Assembly (NCBI RefSeq): GCF_016734765.1
Contig: NZ_JAERQE010000001.1
Span: 124,001-188,000, forward strand
DNA: 64,000 nt
Reading direction: 5' to 3'
Source: Microvirga soli
GTDB lineage: Bacteria > Pseudomonadota > Alphaproteobacteria > Rhizobiales > Beijerinckiaceae
The notes beneath the pieces are model-generated. The model ran no database searches. It was not told where the DNA came from and worked only from the letters and a program-made list of their open reading frames with translations. How positions within the stretch are numbered: position 1 is the first letter of the stretch; each line of letters starts with the position of its first letter. The position numbers and the translations under genes were made by a program. Below are positions 26,913 through 35,213 of this stretch, in pieces.

Positions 26913-27736
26913 GTGTCGTTCTCGAAGCCCGGAACATCGTCCGGGATTACCACATGCCCGGAGGCCTCTTCTCCAAGGGCAGGACCGTTCATGCCGTGAA
27001 GGGCGTGAGCTTCACGGTCGAAAAGGGCAAGACCCTTGCCATCGTCGGCGAGAGCGGCTGCGGCAAGTCTACGCTGGCACGCATTCTGACGCTGATCGAC
27101 CCTGCGACCTCCGGCGATCTCCTCATCCAGGGGAAGAAGGTCGACATCGCAAAGGGAGACTTGACGAAGGACCTGCGGCGCGAGGTGCAGATCGTCTTCC
27201 AGAACCCTTACGGCTCACTCAATCCGCGCCAGAAGATCGGTGACGTGTTGGCGACACCCTTGGTGATCCACGGCAACGTCTCGGCAGGCGAGCGCCGGGA
27301 TCGGGCCATGGCGATGCTGAAGAAGGTCGGGCTCAGTGAAGAGCATTACGGCCGTTATCCGCACATGTTCTCCGGCGGCCAACGGCAGCGCATCGCGATC
27401 GCGCGGGCGCTTATGCTCAACCCGAGCCTGCTCGTTCTCGACGAGCCGGTCTCGGCGCTCGACCTTTCGGTTCAGGCGCAAGTGCTCAATCTGCTGGCGG
27501 ATCTCCAGGACGAGTTCAACCTCACGTATGTCTTCATCAGCCACGACCTGTCAGTGGTTCGCTACATCGCCGATCATGTGATGGTGATGTATTTCGGCGA
27601 AGCGGTGGAGTACGGCACCCGAGACCAGGTGTTCACCGATCCGAAGCACGACTACACCAAGACGCTGTTTGCCGCGACGCCGCGTGCGGACCCTGCGAGC
27701 ATTAAGGCGCGACTGGCCCGGAAGAACGCGGCCTGA
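26909..27736 (+). CDS. dppF: Dipeptide ABC transporter ATPase DppF
   Basis: Second ATPase of the importer, 275 aa from ATG 26909 (ATGA with dppD). Walker A GESGCGKST, Q-loop FQNPYGSLNPRQ, signature FSGGQRQRIAIARAL, Walker B LLVLDEPVSALDLS and switch His in FISHDLSVV are intact. Like DppD it lacks the longer C-terminal tail seen in enterobacterial homologues. It ends the operon; two inverted repeats lie in and beyond the gap that follows. Confidence 0.94.
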   Translation: MSVVLEARNIVRDYHMPGGLFSKGRTVHAVKGVSFTVEKGKTLAIVGESGCGKSTLARILTLIDPATSGDLLIQGKKVDIAKGDLTKDLRREVQIVFQNPYGSLNPRQKIGDVLATPLVIHGNVSAGERRDRAMAMLKKVGLSEEHYGRYPHMFSGGQRQRIAIARALMLNPSLLVLDEPVSALDLSVQAQVLNLLADLQDEFNLTYVFISHDLSVVRYIADHVMVMYFGEAVEYGTRDQVFTDPKHDYTKTLFAATPRADPASIKARLARKNAA

Positions 27737-27761
27737 CGGAAGCAGACTTAAAGCCTCGGAC

Positions 27762-27785
27762 CCAAAAGTGGACTTGCACTTTTGG
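27762..27785. repeat. Perfect hairpin downstream of dppF
   Basis: CCAAAAGTG (27762-27770), loop GACTTG, CACTTTTGG (27777-27785): a perfect 9-bp stem. It has no T-run, so it is not a clear terminator. Small palindromes with CCAAAAGTG/CACTTTTGG ends recur in intergenic regions of this bacterial group, and this may be one of those. Confidence 0.55.
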
Positions 27786-27818
27786 AATCAATCCGACGCT
27801 TTCTTCTTGATGAGAGCA

Positions 27819-29837
27819 TCAAGCTGGCAACGGCAGCCGTTTGGCTGCCGTTGTCTTATCGGCACTCGCCGAATCCACAGCTTCCGGCAGCTTCTCCTCG
27901 CCGGTCGCCACCTTCAGGCACTGCACCACCGTATCGCGCAGGGACGAGACGTAGTGATCGGCGCCGAGCGTAGCGCGCATGGTTTCGCTTTTCAGCACCG
28001 CATCCTCCGCAGGCCAAAGGCCGACCAGGGTCGGAGCCTTGGCCTTCTGCTTCAGCCGCCGCAGCAAGTAGCGCAGATGCGCCGGCGTGCCGCTGATCTC
28101 CAGATAGCTGATGCACACCATCTGCACGCCGGTCATATCGAGGTTGAATATCTGCCTGCGCGACACGGCCTCATGCGGCACCACACGCGTGCCGAGCCCG
28201 TGCTTGCTCAGGAGCTGCGCCAGCATCTCGGAAGCCGCCTCGTCGAGAGGTCCGCGACCTGCGACGCACAGCACCGCTCCCTCCGCCCTCCAGGCCTCCG
28301 GAATGCGGCTCTCCTCCGGCAAGGACTCGGGCATTGCCGGTTCCTTGTTGACTGGCTTCTCGCTGGCAGGAGCCGCCACCGGATTGTCCTCGGTATCCTC
28401 CGGCTCAGGCTCCACATCATCGTGCCCGCCCAGATCCTGCACGAGGGCCCGAATCACATCCTTGACCTGCTCGAGCTGGCGCTGGGTGAGAACGCCGCGC
28501 GTCGCATCGTTGGCCGCGAGCTGGAGCCCTCTCAGGGCAACTTCATCGTAATAGGACGTCAGCGAGCGTTCCTTCAGGAGGACTTCCGCAGACTCCAACG
28601 ATTCGTCCGGGTCGCCGGCGAGCATGCGTTGATAGAGGTTCTCGGCCGGCGTCAGGGCAGGCCTGTCGCCAAGCAGCACGTCGAGAAACTCGAGCCGTTC
28701 CACATGCCGACCCAGCACCACGAGGCAGAGAGTGAGGGGCGTTGCGATGAGGAGGCCGACCGGTCCCCACATCCAAGTCCAGAAGATGGCCGAGATAACG
28801 ACCGAGAAGGGGGAAAGACCTGTGCTCTGCCCATAGACGATAGGCTCGACCACATGCCCCATCAGGGGTTCGCCGATGGCGTACAGCGCAAGCGTCATGA
28901 GGGCCATGGACCAGCCGGGATCGACGGAAGCGGCCAGCAGGATCGGCGGCACGGCAGCGAGAAACGACCCGATATAGGGCACGAAGCGCATGAGGGCCGC
29001 AAAGACCCCCCACAGGATCGGGCTCGGGACCCCGATCAGCCAGAGGCCAGCCGCTGCCACGACGCCGAAAGATGCATTCAGCGCGAGCTGGGTCAGGAAG
29101 TAACGGCTGAGGCGCCGGGCGGCATCGTCCATGGCGGCTGTGGCGCGATGCAGGTCGCTGGCTCCGAACAGGCGGATCATCCGGTCACGCAAATCCTCGC
29201 GCTGCATCAGGATGAAGACCAGAACGACGAATACGATGCCCATGGTGGCCAAAGGCTCGAGCAGGGGCAAGAGCACATTGCGAGCGACTTGGGCCGGGGT
29301 TGGATCCGGCTCGTGCACCTCCACCGGAAGAGGGTTCGGCTCCGCAGGCGGCGGGGGCGTAGCGACACTGGGAGACGCCGGCGCCTTCTGTTCCGGCGGC
29401 GGCTCCGCGACGGCCTGATCGAAACGGCGGCCGAAATCCTTCAGGAGCGCCGGCAGCTTGCCGAGAGAGCCCTCGCGCAGGTGGCCGATCTTGGTCTCGA
29501 TCGTGCTCTGATAGCGCGGCAGATCGGACGCCAGACCCGCCACCTGGAAGCCGATGACGGTGGCCAGGGACACGATGATCCCTAAAGCCACCAGCACGGC
29601 AATGATGACGGCGGGCACCCGGCCGAGGCGCCACCGGCGCAACAGCTCGACGAAGGGCGCGAGCACGAACGCCAGCAGGATGGCGAGCACCACGGGCAGG
29701 AACACCTCGCGCCCGACATAGAGCGCAGCCAGCACGACAACACACACGGCCAGGGTCAACAGGCCGGAGAGCCCCGGAACGCCCGGGGGCTGGATCTCCG
29801 TCTCCGGAGGGGGCGCAGGGGTAGGTGCGGGGCGCAT
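27819..29837 (-). CDS. AI-2E family (PerM-type) transporter with C-terminal soluble domain
   Basis: Membrane protein of the AI-2 exporter/PerM family; the substrate cannot be told. 672 aa, about twice the usual 350. Seen: paired N-terminal helices (LTLAVCVVVLAALYVGREV, VLAILLAFVLAPFVELL), an amphipathic middle with a Pro-rich insert (about 145-185), and the C-terminal helix set with PYIGSFLAAVPP and GHVVEPIVYGQSTGLSP. Membrane helices end near residue 390. An acidic linker follows (about 470-510). Then about 150 residues of alternating strand/helix resemble a Rossmann or B12-binding-like fold (VLCVAGRGPLDEAASEML, MVCISYLEISGTPAHL, TLVGLWPAED) without a cobalamin His motif. Confidence 0.85.
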   Translation of the reverse strand: MRPAPTPAPPPETEIQPPGVPGLSGLLTLAVCVVVLAALYVGREVFLPVVLAILLAFVLAPFVELLRRWRLGRVPAVIIAVLVALGIIVSLATVIGFQVAGLASDLPRYQSTIETKIGHLREGSLGKLPALLKDFGRRFDQAVAEPPPEQKAPASPSVATPPPPAEPNPLPVEVHEPDPTPAQVARNVLLPLLEPLATMGIVFVVLVFILMQREDLRDRMIRLFGASDLHRATAAMDDAARRLSRYFLTQLALNASFGVVAAAGLWLIGVPSPILWGVFAALMRFVPYIGSFLAAVPPILLAASVDPGWSMALMTLALYAIGEPLMGHVVEPIVYGQSTGLSPFSVVISAIFWTWMWGPVGLLIATPLTLCLVVLGRHVERLEFLDVLLGDRPALTPAENLYQRMLAGDPDESLESAEVLLKERSLTSYYDEVALRGLQLAANDATRGVLTQRQLEQVKDVIRALVQDLGGHDDVEPEPEDTEDNPVAAPASEKPVNKEPAMPESLPEESRIPEAWRAEGAVLCVAGRGPLDEAASEMLAQLLSKHGLGTRVVPHEAVSRRQIFNLDMTGVQMVCISYLEISGTPAHLRYLLRRLKQKAKAPTLVGLWPAEDAVLKSETMRATLGADHYVSSLRDTVVQCLKVATGEEKLPEAVDSASADKTTAAKRLPLPA
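27828..27853. repeat. 11-bp perfect hairpin at the 3' end of the AI-2E gene
   Basis: CAACGGCAGCC (27828-27838), loop GTTT, GGCTGCCGTTG (27843-27853). It lies in the last codons of the AI-2E transporter gene and between it and dppF, read convergently. There is no proper T-run on either strand; it could still stop or stabilise both transcripts. Confidence 0.5.
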
Positions 29838-29849
29838 TCAGGTGATCTC

Positions 29850-29882
29850 TGCAGGCCAGCGAGACAATCCCGCTGGCCTGCA
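29850..29882. repeat. 12-bp perfect hairpin just upstream of the AI-2E gene start
   Basis: TGCAGGCCAGCG (29850-29861) and CGCTGGCCTGCA (29871-29882) with a 9-nt loop. In the minus-strand transcript it ends 12 nt before the ATG at 29837, right beside the ribosome binding site. It may affect translation or be a promoter-proximal operator. Confidence 0.6.
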
Positions 29883-30029
29883 AACAACGTGCTCAAGCCT
29901 GAAACGATCCTTAAGCTTGGCCGAAAGCTTGTCCGCTCGAAATGCTGGGACCTTTTGCCATCTGCAAGCGGCAGGCATGCGCACCCATCTCAAGGGTACG
30001 AAATTCCCGCCGAGCGGCTCCAATCTCCC

Positions 30030-30821
30030 ATGTCGATCACCAGACGCAACCTTCTGATCGGGGCAGCCCTTGCTGTCTCTTCCAACGCTCAGGCCCAACA
30101 GGACAAGTCTCTCTCGATGCCCCTCACCGCACAGCGCAACGCGTTCAAGAGCGGCGGCAAGGCGATTGCCGTCGAAACCTTTCAAGGGCCCGGCGCCTCA
30201 CCCCGCCCCACGCTCCTCATGCTGCATGGAGCCGATGGCTTGGGCTATAACGGCCAGTATCGCGAAGCGGCCCGCACAGTGGCGGCCGCGGGCTATCAGG
30301 TTCACCTGGTCCACTATCTCGACCGTACGGGCGAGAAGCGGGCTTCGTTCGGCACCCTGTTCCAGAACTTCATGCCGTGGATGAGCACGGTCCAGGATGC
30401 ACTCGCCTTTGCGGCAAAGCATCCGGGCGCCGACCCGAGCCGTATCGGCATCGTGGGCATTTCCCTGGGCGCAGCCTTGGGGCTCGCCGTGTCGAGCACC
30501 GATCCGCGCGTGAAGGCGCTGGTGAACTATTTCGGCCCCCTGCCGCAGGGCGCGATCGCCACCACGTCGCGGCTGCCGCCGACCCTGGTGCTGCACGGCT
30601 CGGCCGATCCCATCGTGCCGGTGGCCAATGCCTATGCGGTGGAAGCCCTGCTGCGCCAGCAGAACGTGCCGCACGAGGTGAAGGTCTATCCCGGTCAGGG
30701 GCACGGCTTCAGGGGCGCGGCGGAAGAGGATGCAACGCGCAGGGCACTGGCTTTCCTGCAGCGCCACCTTGCGGGCAGCCGAGCGTCGATGGAGGCAGGC
30801 CCTCTTTCCGTCGACGGCTGA
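30030..30821 (+). CDS. Dienelactone hydrolase-like alpha/beta hydrolase, exported (Tat-type signal)
   Basis: 263 aa from ATG 30030; the frame is open upstream, but this start gives a signal peptide with a twin-arginine-like TRRNLLIG and cleavage near AQAQ. The fold is that of the dienelactone hydrolase family: oxyanion HGADG, nucleophile elbow GISLG (Ser rather than the Cys of true dienelactone hydrolase), Asp in HGSADPIVP and His in GQGHGF, so the triad is complete. The substrate is probably an ester, unknown. It stands alone between the AI-2E gene (divergent) and the M3 peptidase (same strand, 45 nt on). Confidence 0.85.
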   Translation: MSITRRNLLIGAALAVSSNAQAQQDKSLSMPLTAQRNAFKSGGKAIAVETFQGPGASPRPTLLMLHGADGLGYNGQYREAARTVAAAGYQVHLVHYLDRTGEKRASFGTLFQNFMPWMSTVQDALAFAAKHPGADPSRIGIVGISLGAALGLAVSSTDPRVKALVNYFGPLPQGAIATTSRLPPTLVLHGSADPIVPVANAYAVEALLRQQNVPHEVKVYPGQGHGFRGAAEEDATRRALAFLQRHLAGSRASMEAGPLSVDG

Positions 30822-30866
30822 CACGACTAAGACTTGAGGTCACTTCATCAATAGGCAGGAGCAACC

Positions 30867-32945
30867 ATGACGGCTTCCGACGCGGCCCTCGCGGGCAATC
30901 CCCTTCTCACGCAGTGGTCGACCCCATTCGGTCTACCGCCCTTCGAGAGCATCGCACCGGAGCATTACAGGCCCGCCTTCGACACCGCGCTCGCCGAGCA
31001 GCAAGCGCAGATTGCGGCGATCGCCGAGAGCACGGAAGCTCCCTCCTTCGCCAACACCATCGAGGCCCTGGAGCGCAGCGGCCGGACGCTCAAGAAAGTG
31101 GGCGGCGTGTTCTTCAACCTCGCCGGCTCGCACACCAACGACGCGCTGCAAGCCATCGAGCGCGAGATGGCGCCAGTTCTGGCCAAGCACCGCAACAGCA
31201 TCTTCATGAACGAGGCGCTCTACAGGCGCGTGGCCGCGCTCTACGACAGGCGCGAGAGCCTCAGCCTCGATCCTGAGCAGATGCGCGTTCTCGACCGCTA
31301 TCACACCATCTTCGTGCGCGCCGGCGCCAAGCTCGGGACTGAGGAGAAGAAGCGCCTCGCCGCGATCACCGAGCGGCTTGCGAGCCTCGGCACGCAGTTC
31401 TCGCAGAACGTGCTGGCGGACGAGAAATCCTATCAGCTCGTTCTCGACGGCGAGGCGGATCTCGAAGGTCTGCCCTCCTTCCTGCGCGAGGCAGCCGCCC
31501 AGGCTGCCGAAGAGCGTGGGCTCAAGGGCAAATATGTCATCACGCTGTCCCGCTCTAGCATCGAGCCGTTCCTGCAGTTCTCCAAGCGGCGCGACCTGCG
31601 CGAGCAGGCCTTCAAGGCCTGGGCAGCGCGCGGCGACAATGGCAATGCGACCGACAACAAGGCCATCATCGCCGAGACGGCGTCCCTGCGTGCCGAGCGG
31701 GCGAAGCTTCTCGGCTACGAGACCTTCGCGGACTTCAAGCTCGCCGACACGATGGCGAAGACGCCCGACAACGTGCTGAAGCTCCTGAACGACGTGTGGA
31801 CACCGGCCCGCGCCCGTGCGGAGTGGGAGCGCAACGACCTGCAGGCGCAGGCGCAATCCATCGGCGACAACATCGCCATCGAGCCGTGGGACTGGCGCCA
31901 TTATGCGGATCAGGTCCGCATGGCGCGCCACAATCTCGATGAGGCTGTCATCAAGCCCTACTTCCAGCTCGACCGCATCATCGAGGCCTCCTTCGAGACG
32001 GCGCATCGACTCTTCGGCCTGAGCTTCCAGGAGTTGAAGGATTTCCCGAAGTATCATCCCGATATCCGCGCCTGGAAGGTGGTGGATGCCGGTGGGCAGG
32101 ATATCGGTACCTTCATCGGCGATTATTTCGCGCGCTCGTCGAAGCGCAGCGGCGCTTGGATGAGCGCCTTCCGCTCGCAGGAACGGCTCACCGGCGACAT
32201 TCGCCCGATCATCGTCAACGTGATGAACTTCGCGAAGGGCGGCACAGGCGAGCCGTCGCTCCTCAGCTTCGACGATGCACGCACGCTGTTCCATGAATTC
32301 GGTCACGGCCTGCACGGTCTCCTCTCAAACGTGACCTATCCGCTTCTGGCGGGCACGGCCGTGTCGACGGACTTCGTGGAGCTTCCCTCGCAACTCTATG
32401 AGCACTGGCTGTCGCAGCCCGATATCCTTCGCCGCTACGCAACCCATTACCGGACGGGCGAGCCGATCCCGGAAGAACTGCTTGAGCGTCTCATGGCGGC
32501 GCGCAACTTCAACCAGGGTTTCGCCACGATCGAGTATCTCGCCTCGGCCTTCGTCGATCTCGAACTGCATCGCCGCAAGGATCTGAGCAATCTCGACGCA
32601 TCCGCCTTCGAGGCTGAAACGCTGAAGAAAATCGGCATGCCGCGCGAGATCATCATGCGCCACCGCACGCCGCATTTCACGCACGTGTTCTCGGGCGACG
32701 GCTATTCGTCAGGCTATTACAGCTATCTCTGGTCGGAGGTGCTCGACGCGGATGCCTTCACGGCTTTCGAGGAAACGGGCGATGCCTTCAACCGCGATAT
32801 GGCCGATAAGCTGAAACGCTTCATCTACTCCGCCGGTAACCTGCGCGATCCAGCCGAGGCCTACACGGCCTTCAGGGGACGCTTGCCAACGGCAGACGCT
32901 CTCCTGGCCAAGCGCGGGCTAGTCGGTGCAGGTGCGGATGCTTGA
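30867..32945 (+). CDS. dcp: M3 family metallopeptidase (peptidyl-dipeptidase Dcp / oligopeptidase A type)
   Basis: Zinc peptidase of 692 aa that cleaves short peptides. The zinc site HEFGH (His476) is followed by GLHGLLSNVTYPLLAGTAVS, and the third ligand Glu is in DFVELPSQLYEHW. The substrate-side Tyr/His region HVFSGDGYSSGYYSYLWSE is also seen. This is the Dcp/PrlC layout; no signal peptide, so cytosolic. AGGAG is six bases before ATG 30867. With a peptide importer a few kb upstream it may finish the degradation of imported peptides (inference). Dcp and oligopeptidase A cannot be separated with certainty. Confidence 0.93.
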   Translation: MTASDAALAGNPLLTQWSTPFGLPPFESIAPEHYRPAFDTALAEQQAQIAAIAESTEAPSFANTIEALERSGRTLKKVGGVFFNLAGSHTNDALQAIEREMAPVLAKHRNSIFMNEALYRRVAALYDRRESLSLDPEQMRVLDRYHTIFVRAGAKLGTEEKKRLAAITERLASLGTQFSQNVLADEKSYQLVLDGEADLEGLPSFLREAAAQAAEERGLKGKYVITLSRSSIEPFLQFSKRRDLREQAFKAWAARGDNGNATDNKAIIAETASLRAERAKLLGYETFADFKLADTMAKTPDNVLKLLNDVWTPARARAEWERNDLQAQAQSIGDNIAIEPWDWRHYADQVRMARHNLDEAVIKPYFQLDRIIEASFETAHRLFGLSFQELKDFPKYHPDIRAWKVVDAGGQDIGTFIGDYFARSSKRSGAWMSAFRSQERLTGDIRPIIVNVMNFAKGGTGEPSLLSFDDARTLFHEFGHGLHGLLSNVTYPLLAGTAVSTDFVELPSQLYEHWLSQPDILRRYATHYRTGEPIPEELLERLMAARNFNQGFATIEYLASAFVDLELHRRKDLSNLDASAFEAETLKKIGMPREIIMRHRTPHFTHVFSGDGYSSGYYSYLWSEVLDADAFTAFEETGDAFNRDMADKLKRFIYSAGNLRDPAEAYTAFRGRLPTADALLAKRGLVGAGADA

Positions 32946-32975
32946 TGGAGAACAGTGGCGGGCTCGAAGAGCCCG

Positions 32976-33149
32976 TCACGCCAGACTGGCGGCCTCGCGT
33001 GTTCGCCTCGGCAGGTGAAGCCGGATTCGAATGCTGCGGGAACTATCCTTCGGGGTTACCTCGGAAGAGGCGAGCGGGCGCAGGATGCTTTTCAGGAAAA
33101 CCATTCCCTTGGGATCGATTTCCAAGGCCTTCGCATCGAGCACCGGCAT
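32976..33149 (-). CDS. Possible small protein (57 aa)
   Basis: A minus-strand frame from ATG 33149 to TGA 32976. It begins MPVLDAKALEIDPKGMVFLK, and its first half has the strong G/C third-position bias of the local genes. GGGGAGG, a near-perfect Shine-Dalgarno, lies six bases before the ATG. It would be the last gene after galM on the same strand, 86 nt away. The second half is Arg/Ser-rich and less convincing, so it could be a decayed gene. I do not recognise the protein. The rest of the gap 32946-33234 holds nothing else I can support. Confidence 0.35.
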   Translation of the reverse strand: MPVLDAKALEIDPKGMVFLKSILRPLASSEVTPKDSSRSIRIRLHLPRRTREAASLA

Positions 33150-33234
33150 GGGCGCCCTCCCCTACTGTTTGTGTTTGTCTGGAAACGCAACGCCTACAAA
33201 GAAGAACCCGCACACATGAGCAAAGTTCCTTGCA

Positions 33235-34248
33235 TCAGCGAGTGAACCTCAGCTCGCTGATCTGGCGCGACACCTGTCCTGGCATCAGTAGAGACGACGG
33301 AAAATGGGCTTTATTGGGGCTGTCGGGGAAGCGCTGCGGCTCCAGGCAAAGCCCTCCATGCCGGCTGTACTTCACCCCATCCAGGCTCTGTACTGGCATG
33401 TCCATCAGGTGCCCGTCATAGAACTGAACGCCGGGCTCCGTGGTCCAGAGTTCCATGGACACCCCGCTCTTCATCGACGCGACGGTCGCGGCGTGGCGAA
33501 TGTCCCCGTAGGGTCCATGAAGCACGTAGTTGACGTCGTAGAGAATGCGCTCCTGCGTGAACTCGGCCGCGCCGATAGGCCTCAAGGTGGTGAAGTCGTA
33601 ACCGGTATTCGCCACGCGTCGGATCTCTCCCGTGGGAATGAGATCCGGGCGGGTCGGCGTGGTGTAGTCGGCGGCGATCATCAGGTGGTGCGCAAGAATG
33701 TCCGCGCTGCCATCGAGGTTGAAATAGCCGTGGGTGGTGAGGTTTACCGGCGTGGGCTGGTCACAGGTGGCCTCCAGCATGATCCGCAAGCCGCATGAGG
33801 GCAAGAGCGTATAGGTGCAGGTGGCCACAAGCCGGCCCGGATAACCCATGTCGCCATCCTCCGATACGAGGCTCAAGGTGACGCTGGTGGCGCTGTGGTC
33901 AATGATGCTCCACAGCCGCGTGCCGAAGCCCATCGTGCCGCCATGGAGTTGATTGCGGCCCTCATTGGCGTCGAGACGATAGGTCTCTCCGTCTAGGGTG
34001 AAGCACGCGCCTCCGATGCGATTGGCGTGGCGCCCGACGATGGCGCCGAAATAGGGGGAATGGGCGACGTAATCCTCGACGGAATTGAGCCCGAGTACCA
34101 CGCGCTGCTGGCCTGCCGCGGCGGGCACGACGAGATCGCGCACCACGGCGCCCCAGGTCAGGACCTTCATCTCCATGCCGTCAGGGCCTGTGAGCGAAAC
34201 CTGCAGAACATCCTGCCCGTTGAGGGAGCCGAAGCGCTCGATGCTCAT
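33235..34248 (-). CDS. galM: Aldose 1-epimerase (galactose mutarotase)
   Basis: Converts alpha and beta anomers of sugars such as galactose or arabinose. 337 aa, family length. Seen: GRHANRIGGA, NQLHGGTMGFG, catalytic His in NLTTHGYFNLDG and Glu in GGLCLEPQRFPDSPN. The start lies 5 nt after the SMP-30 gene on the same strand, with GAGGGATAG as ribosome binding site inside the end of that gene, so the two are one operon. A mutarotase next to a sugar lactonase points to oxidative degradation of an aldose. Confidence 0.94.
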   Translation of the reverse strand: MSIERFGSLNGQDVLQVSLTGPDGMEMKVLTWGAVVRDLVVPAAAGQQRVVLGLNSVEDYVAHSPYFGAIVGRHANRIGGACFTLDGETYRLDANEGRNQLHGGTMGFGTRLWSIIDHSATSVTLSLVSEDGDMGYPGRLVATCTYTLLPSCGLRIMLEATCDQPTPVNLTTHGYFNLDGSADILAHHLMIAADYTTPTRPDLIPTGEIRRVANTGYDFTTLRPIGAAEFTQERILYDVNYVLHGPYGDIRHAATVASMKSGVSMELWTTEPGVQFYDGHLMDMPVQSLDGVKYSRHGGLCLEPQRFPDSPNKAHFPSSLLMPGQVSRQISELRFTR

Positions 34249-34253
34249 GGTGC

Positions 34254-35135
34254 CTATCCCTCGAAGATATTGGTTTTAAGCCCGCGGATGCCGCTGGTCT
34301 CCACCTTGAAGAGGTGGCCCGCCATCACGTCGATATGCGGATCCCGGCCGATGGCCGCGGTGGTGATGTAGAGCGTGGTGAGATCGGGACCGCCGAAGGC
34401 GCATTTCGTCACCTGGGCGGTCGGCACCGACACGGTGCGCTCCACCGTGCCATCGGGGGCAAAGCGCGTGATGCGTGAGGCGCCCCAGTGGCAGACCCAA
34501 ACATGGCCTTCCGCATCGACTGCCATGCCGTCCGGATGGCCCCAGCTCTGCTCGAAACGGGTAAAGTGGCGCGGCTCGCCGATCCGGCCACCGCCCGCGT
34601 CGAGGGCGTAGATCGTCTGGCCCGTCGTGTCCGTCGCGTAGATCCTCTGCCCGTCATGGCTGAAGGCCGGACCGTTGGTGACCACGATGCCGGAATGGAA
34701 CTGGGTCAGCTCCTTGCCGTCCCAGCGCCAGAAGGCCCCGGAGGCATTCTCCTCCTCGTCATCCATGGTGCCGAAATAGATCGCCCCGTCCGGGCCCACA
34801 TGGCCGTCGTTGATGCGATTATTGGGCTTGTCTTTGTCCGGCGACACGATGGGCTCGACCGCACCGGTCCTGAGATTGAACCGGGCAAGTCCGGACTTGA
34901 AGCCGGCGACCACCACATCCTCGTCAGGGGTCAGGGCGATGAATCCGATCCGCTCAGGCGCATCGACACGGAAATGCTCCTTTGTGTCAGGACGATAGCG
35001 CCAAACCCCCGGGTTCTTGATGTCGACCCAGAACAGGGTGTTCGAGCGGTGATCCCACACCGGTCCTTCCCCCAGCACACAGGCGCTGGCCACCGCCACA
35101 TGCGGCGTTTCCGGGTGAACGGCTGGATGGGTCAT
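34254..35135 (-). CDS. SMP-30/gluconolactonase family sugar lactonase
   Basis: Six-bladed beta-propeller hydrolase of 293 aa that opens sugar lactones. Metal-site residues are visible: Glu in LGEGPVWDHRS near the N-terminus, Asn in NNRINDGHVGPDG and Asp in GHPDGMAVDAEGHVW. No signal peptide, so cytosolic. The operon with galM suggests the pathway aldose, lactone, acid; the actual sugar (arabinose, galactose, xylose or other) cannot be told. The amidase gene on the same strand ends 78 nt upstream. Confidence 0.92.
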   Translation of the reverse strand: MTHPAVHPETPHVAVASACVLGEGPVWDHRSNTLFWVDIKNPGVWRYRPDTKEHFRVDAPERIGFIALTPDEDVVVAGFKSGLARFNLRTGAVEPIVSPDKDKPNNRINDGHVGPDGAIYFGTMDDEEENASGAFWRWDGKELTQFHSGIVVTNGPAFSHDGQRIYATDTTGQTIYALDAGGGRIGEPRHFTRFEQSWGHPDGMAVDAEGHVWVCHWGASRITRFAPDGTVERTVSVPTAQVTKCAFGGPDLTTLYITTAAIGRDPHIDVMAGHLFKVETSGIRGLKTNIFEG

Positions 35136-35213
35136 GGCTTTCCCTTGAATAAGTCTCGTGATGTGCGTCTCGCTCTGCCGGTAACTCCGGCGGCGTCCGA
35201 TGGGTCCGTCAGG

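Noticed and set aside
27828..27853. Hairpin as a terminator for dppF or the AI-2E gene
   Set aside because: Perfect stem but no T-run on either strand, and half of it is inside coding sequence; kept only as a repeat.
27669..29585. 638-aa frame on the plus strand
   Set aside because: Antisense to the AI-2E transporter. Composition is Arg/His/Gln-rich without domains, a common effect of GC-rich coding on the other strand.
33000..33060. ATTCGAATCC on the minus strand, resembling a tRNA T-loop
   Set aside because: No matching acceptor stem, anticodon arm or CCA-side pairing around it.
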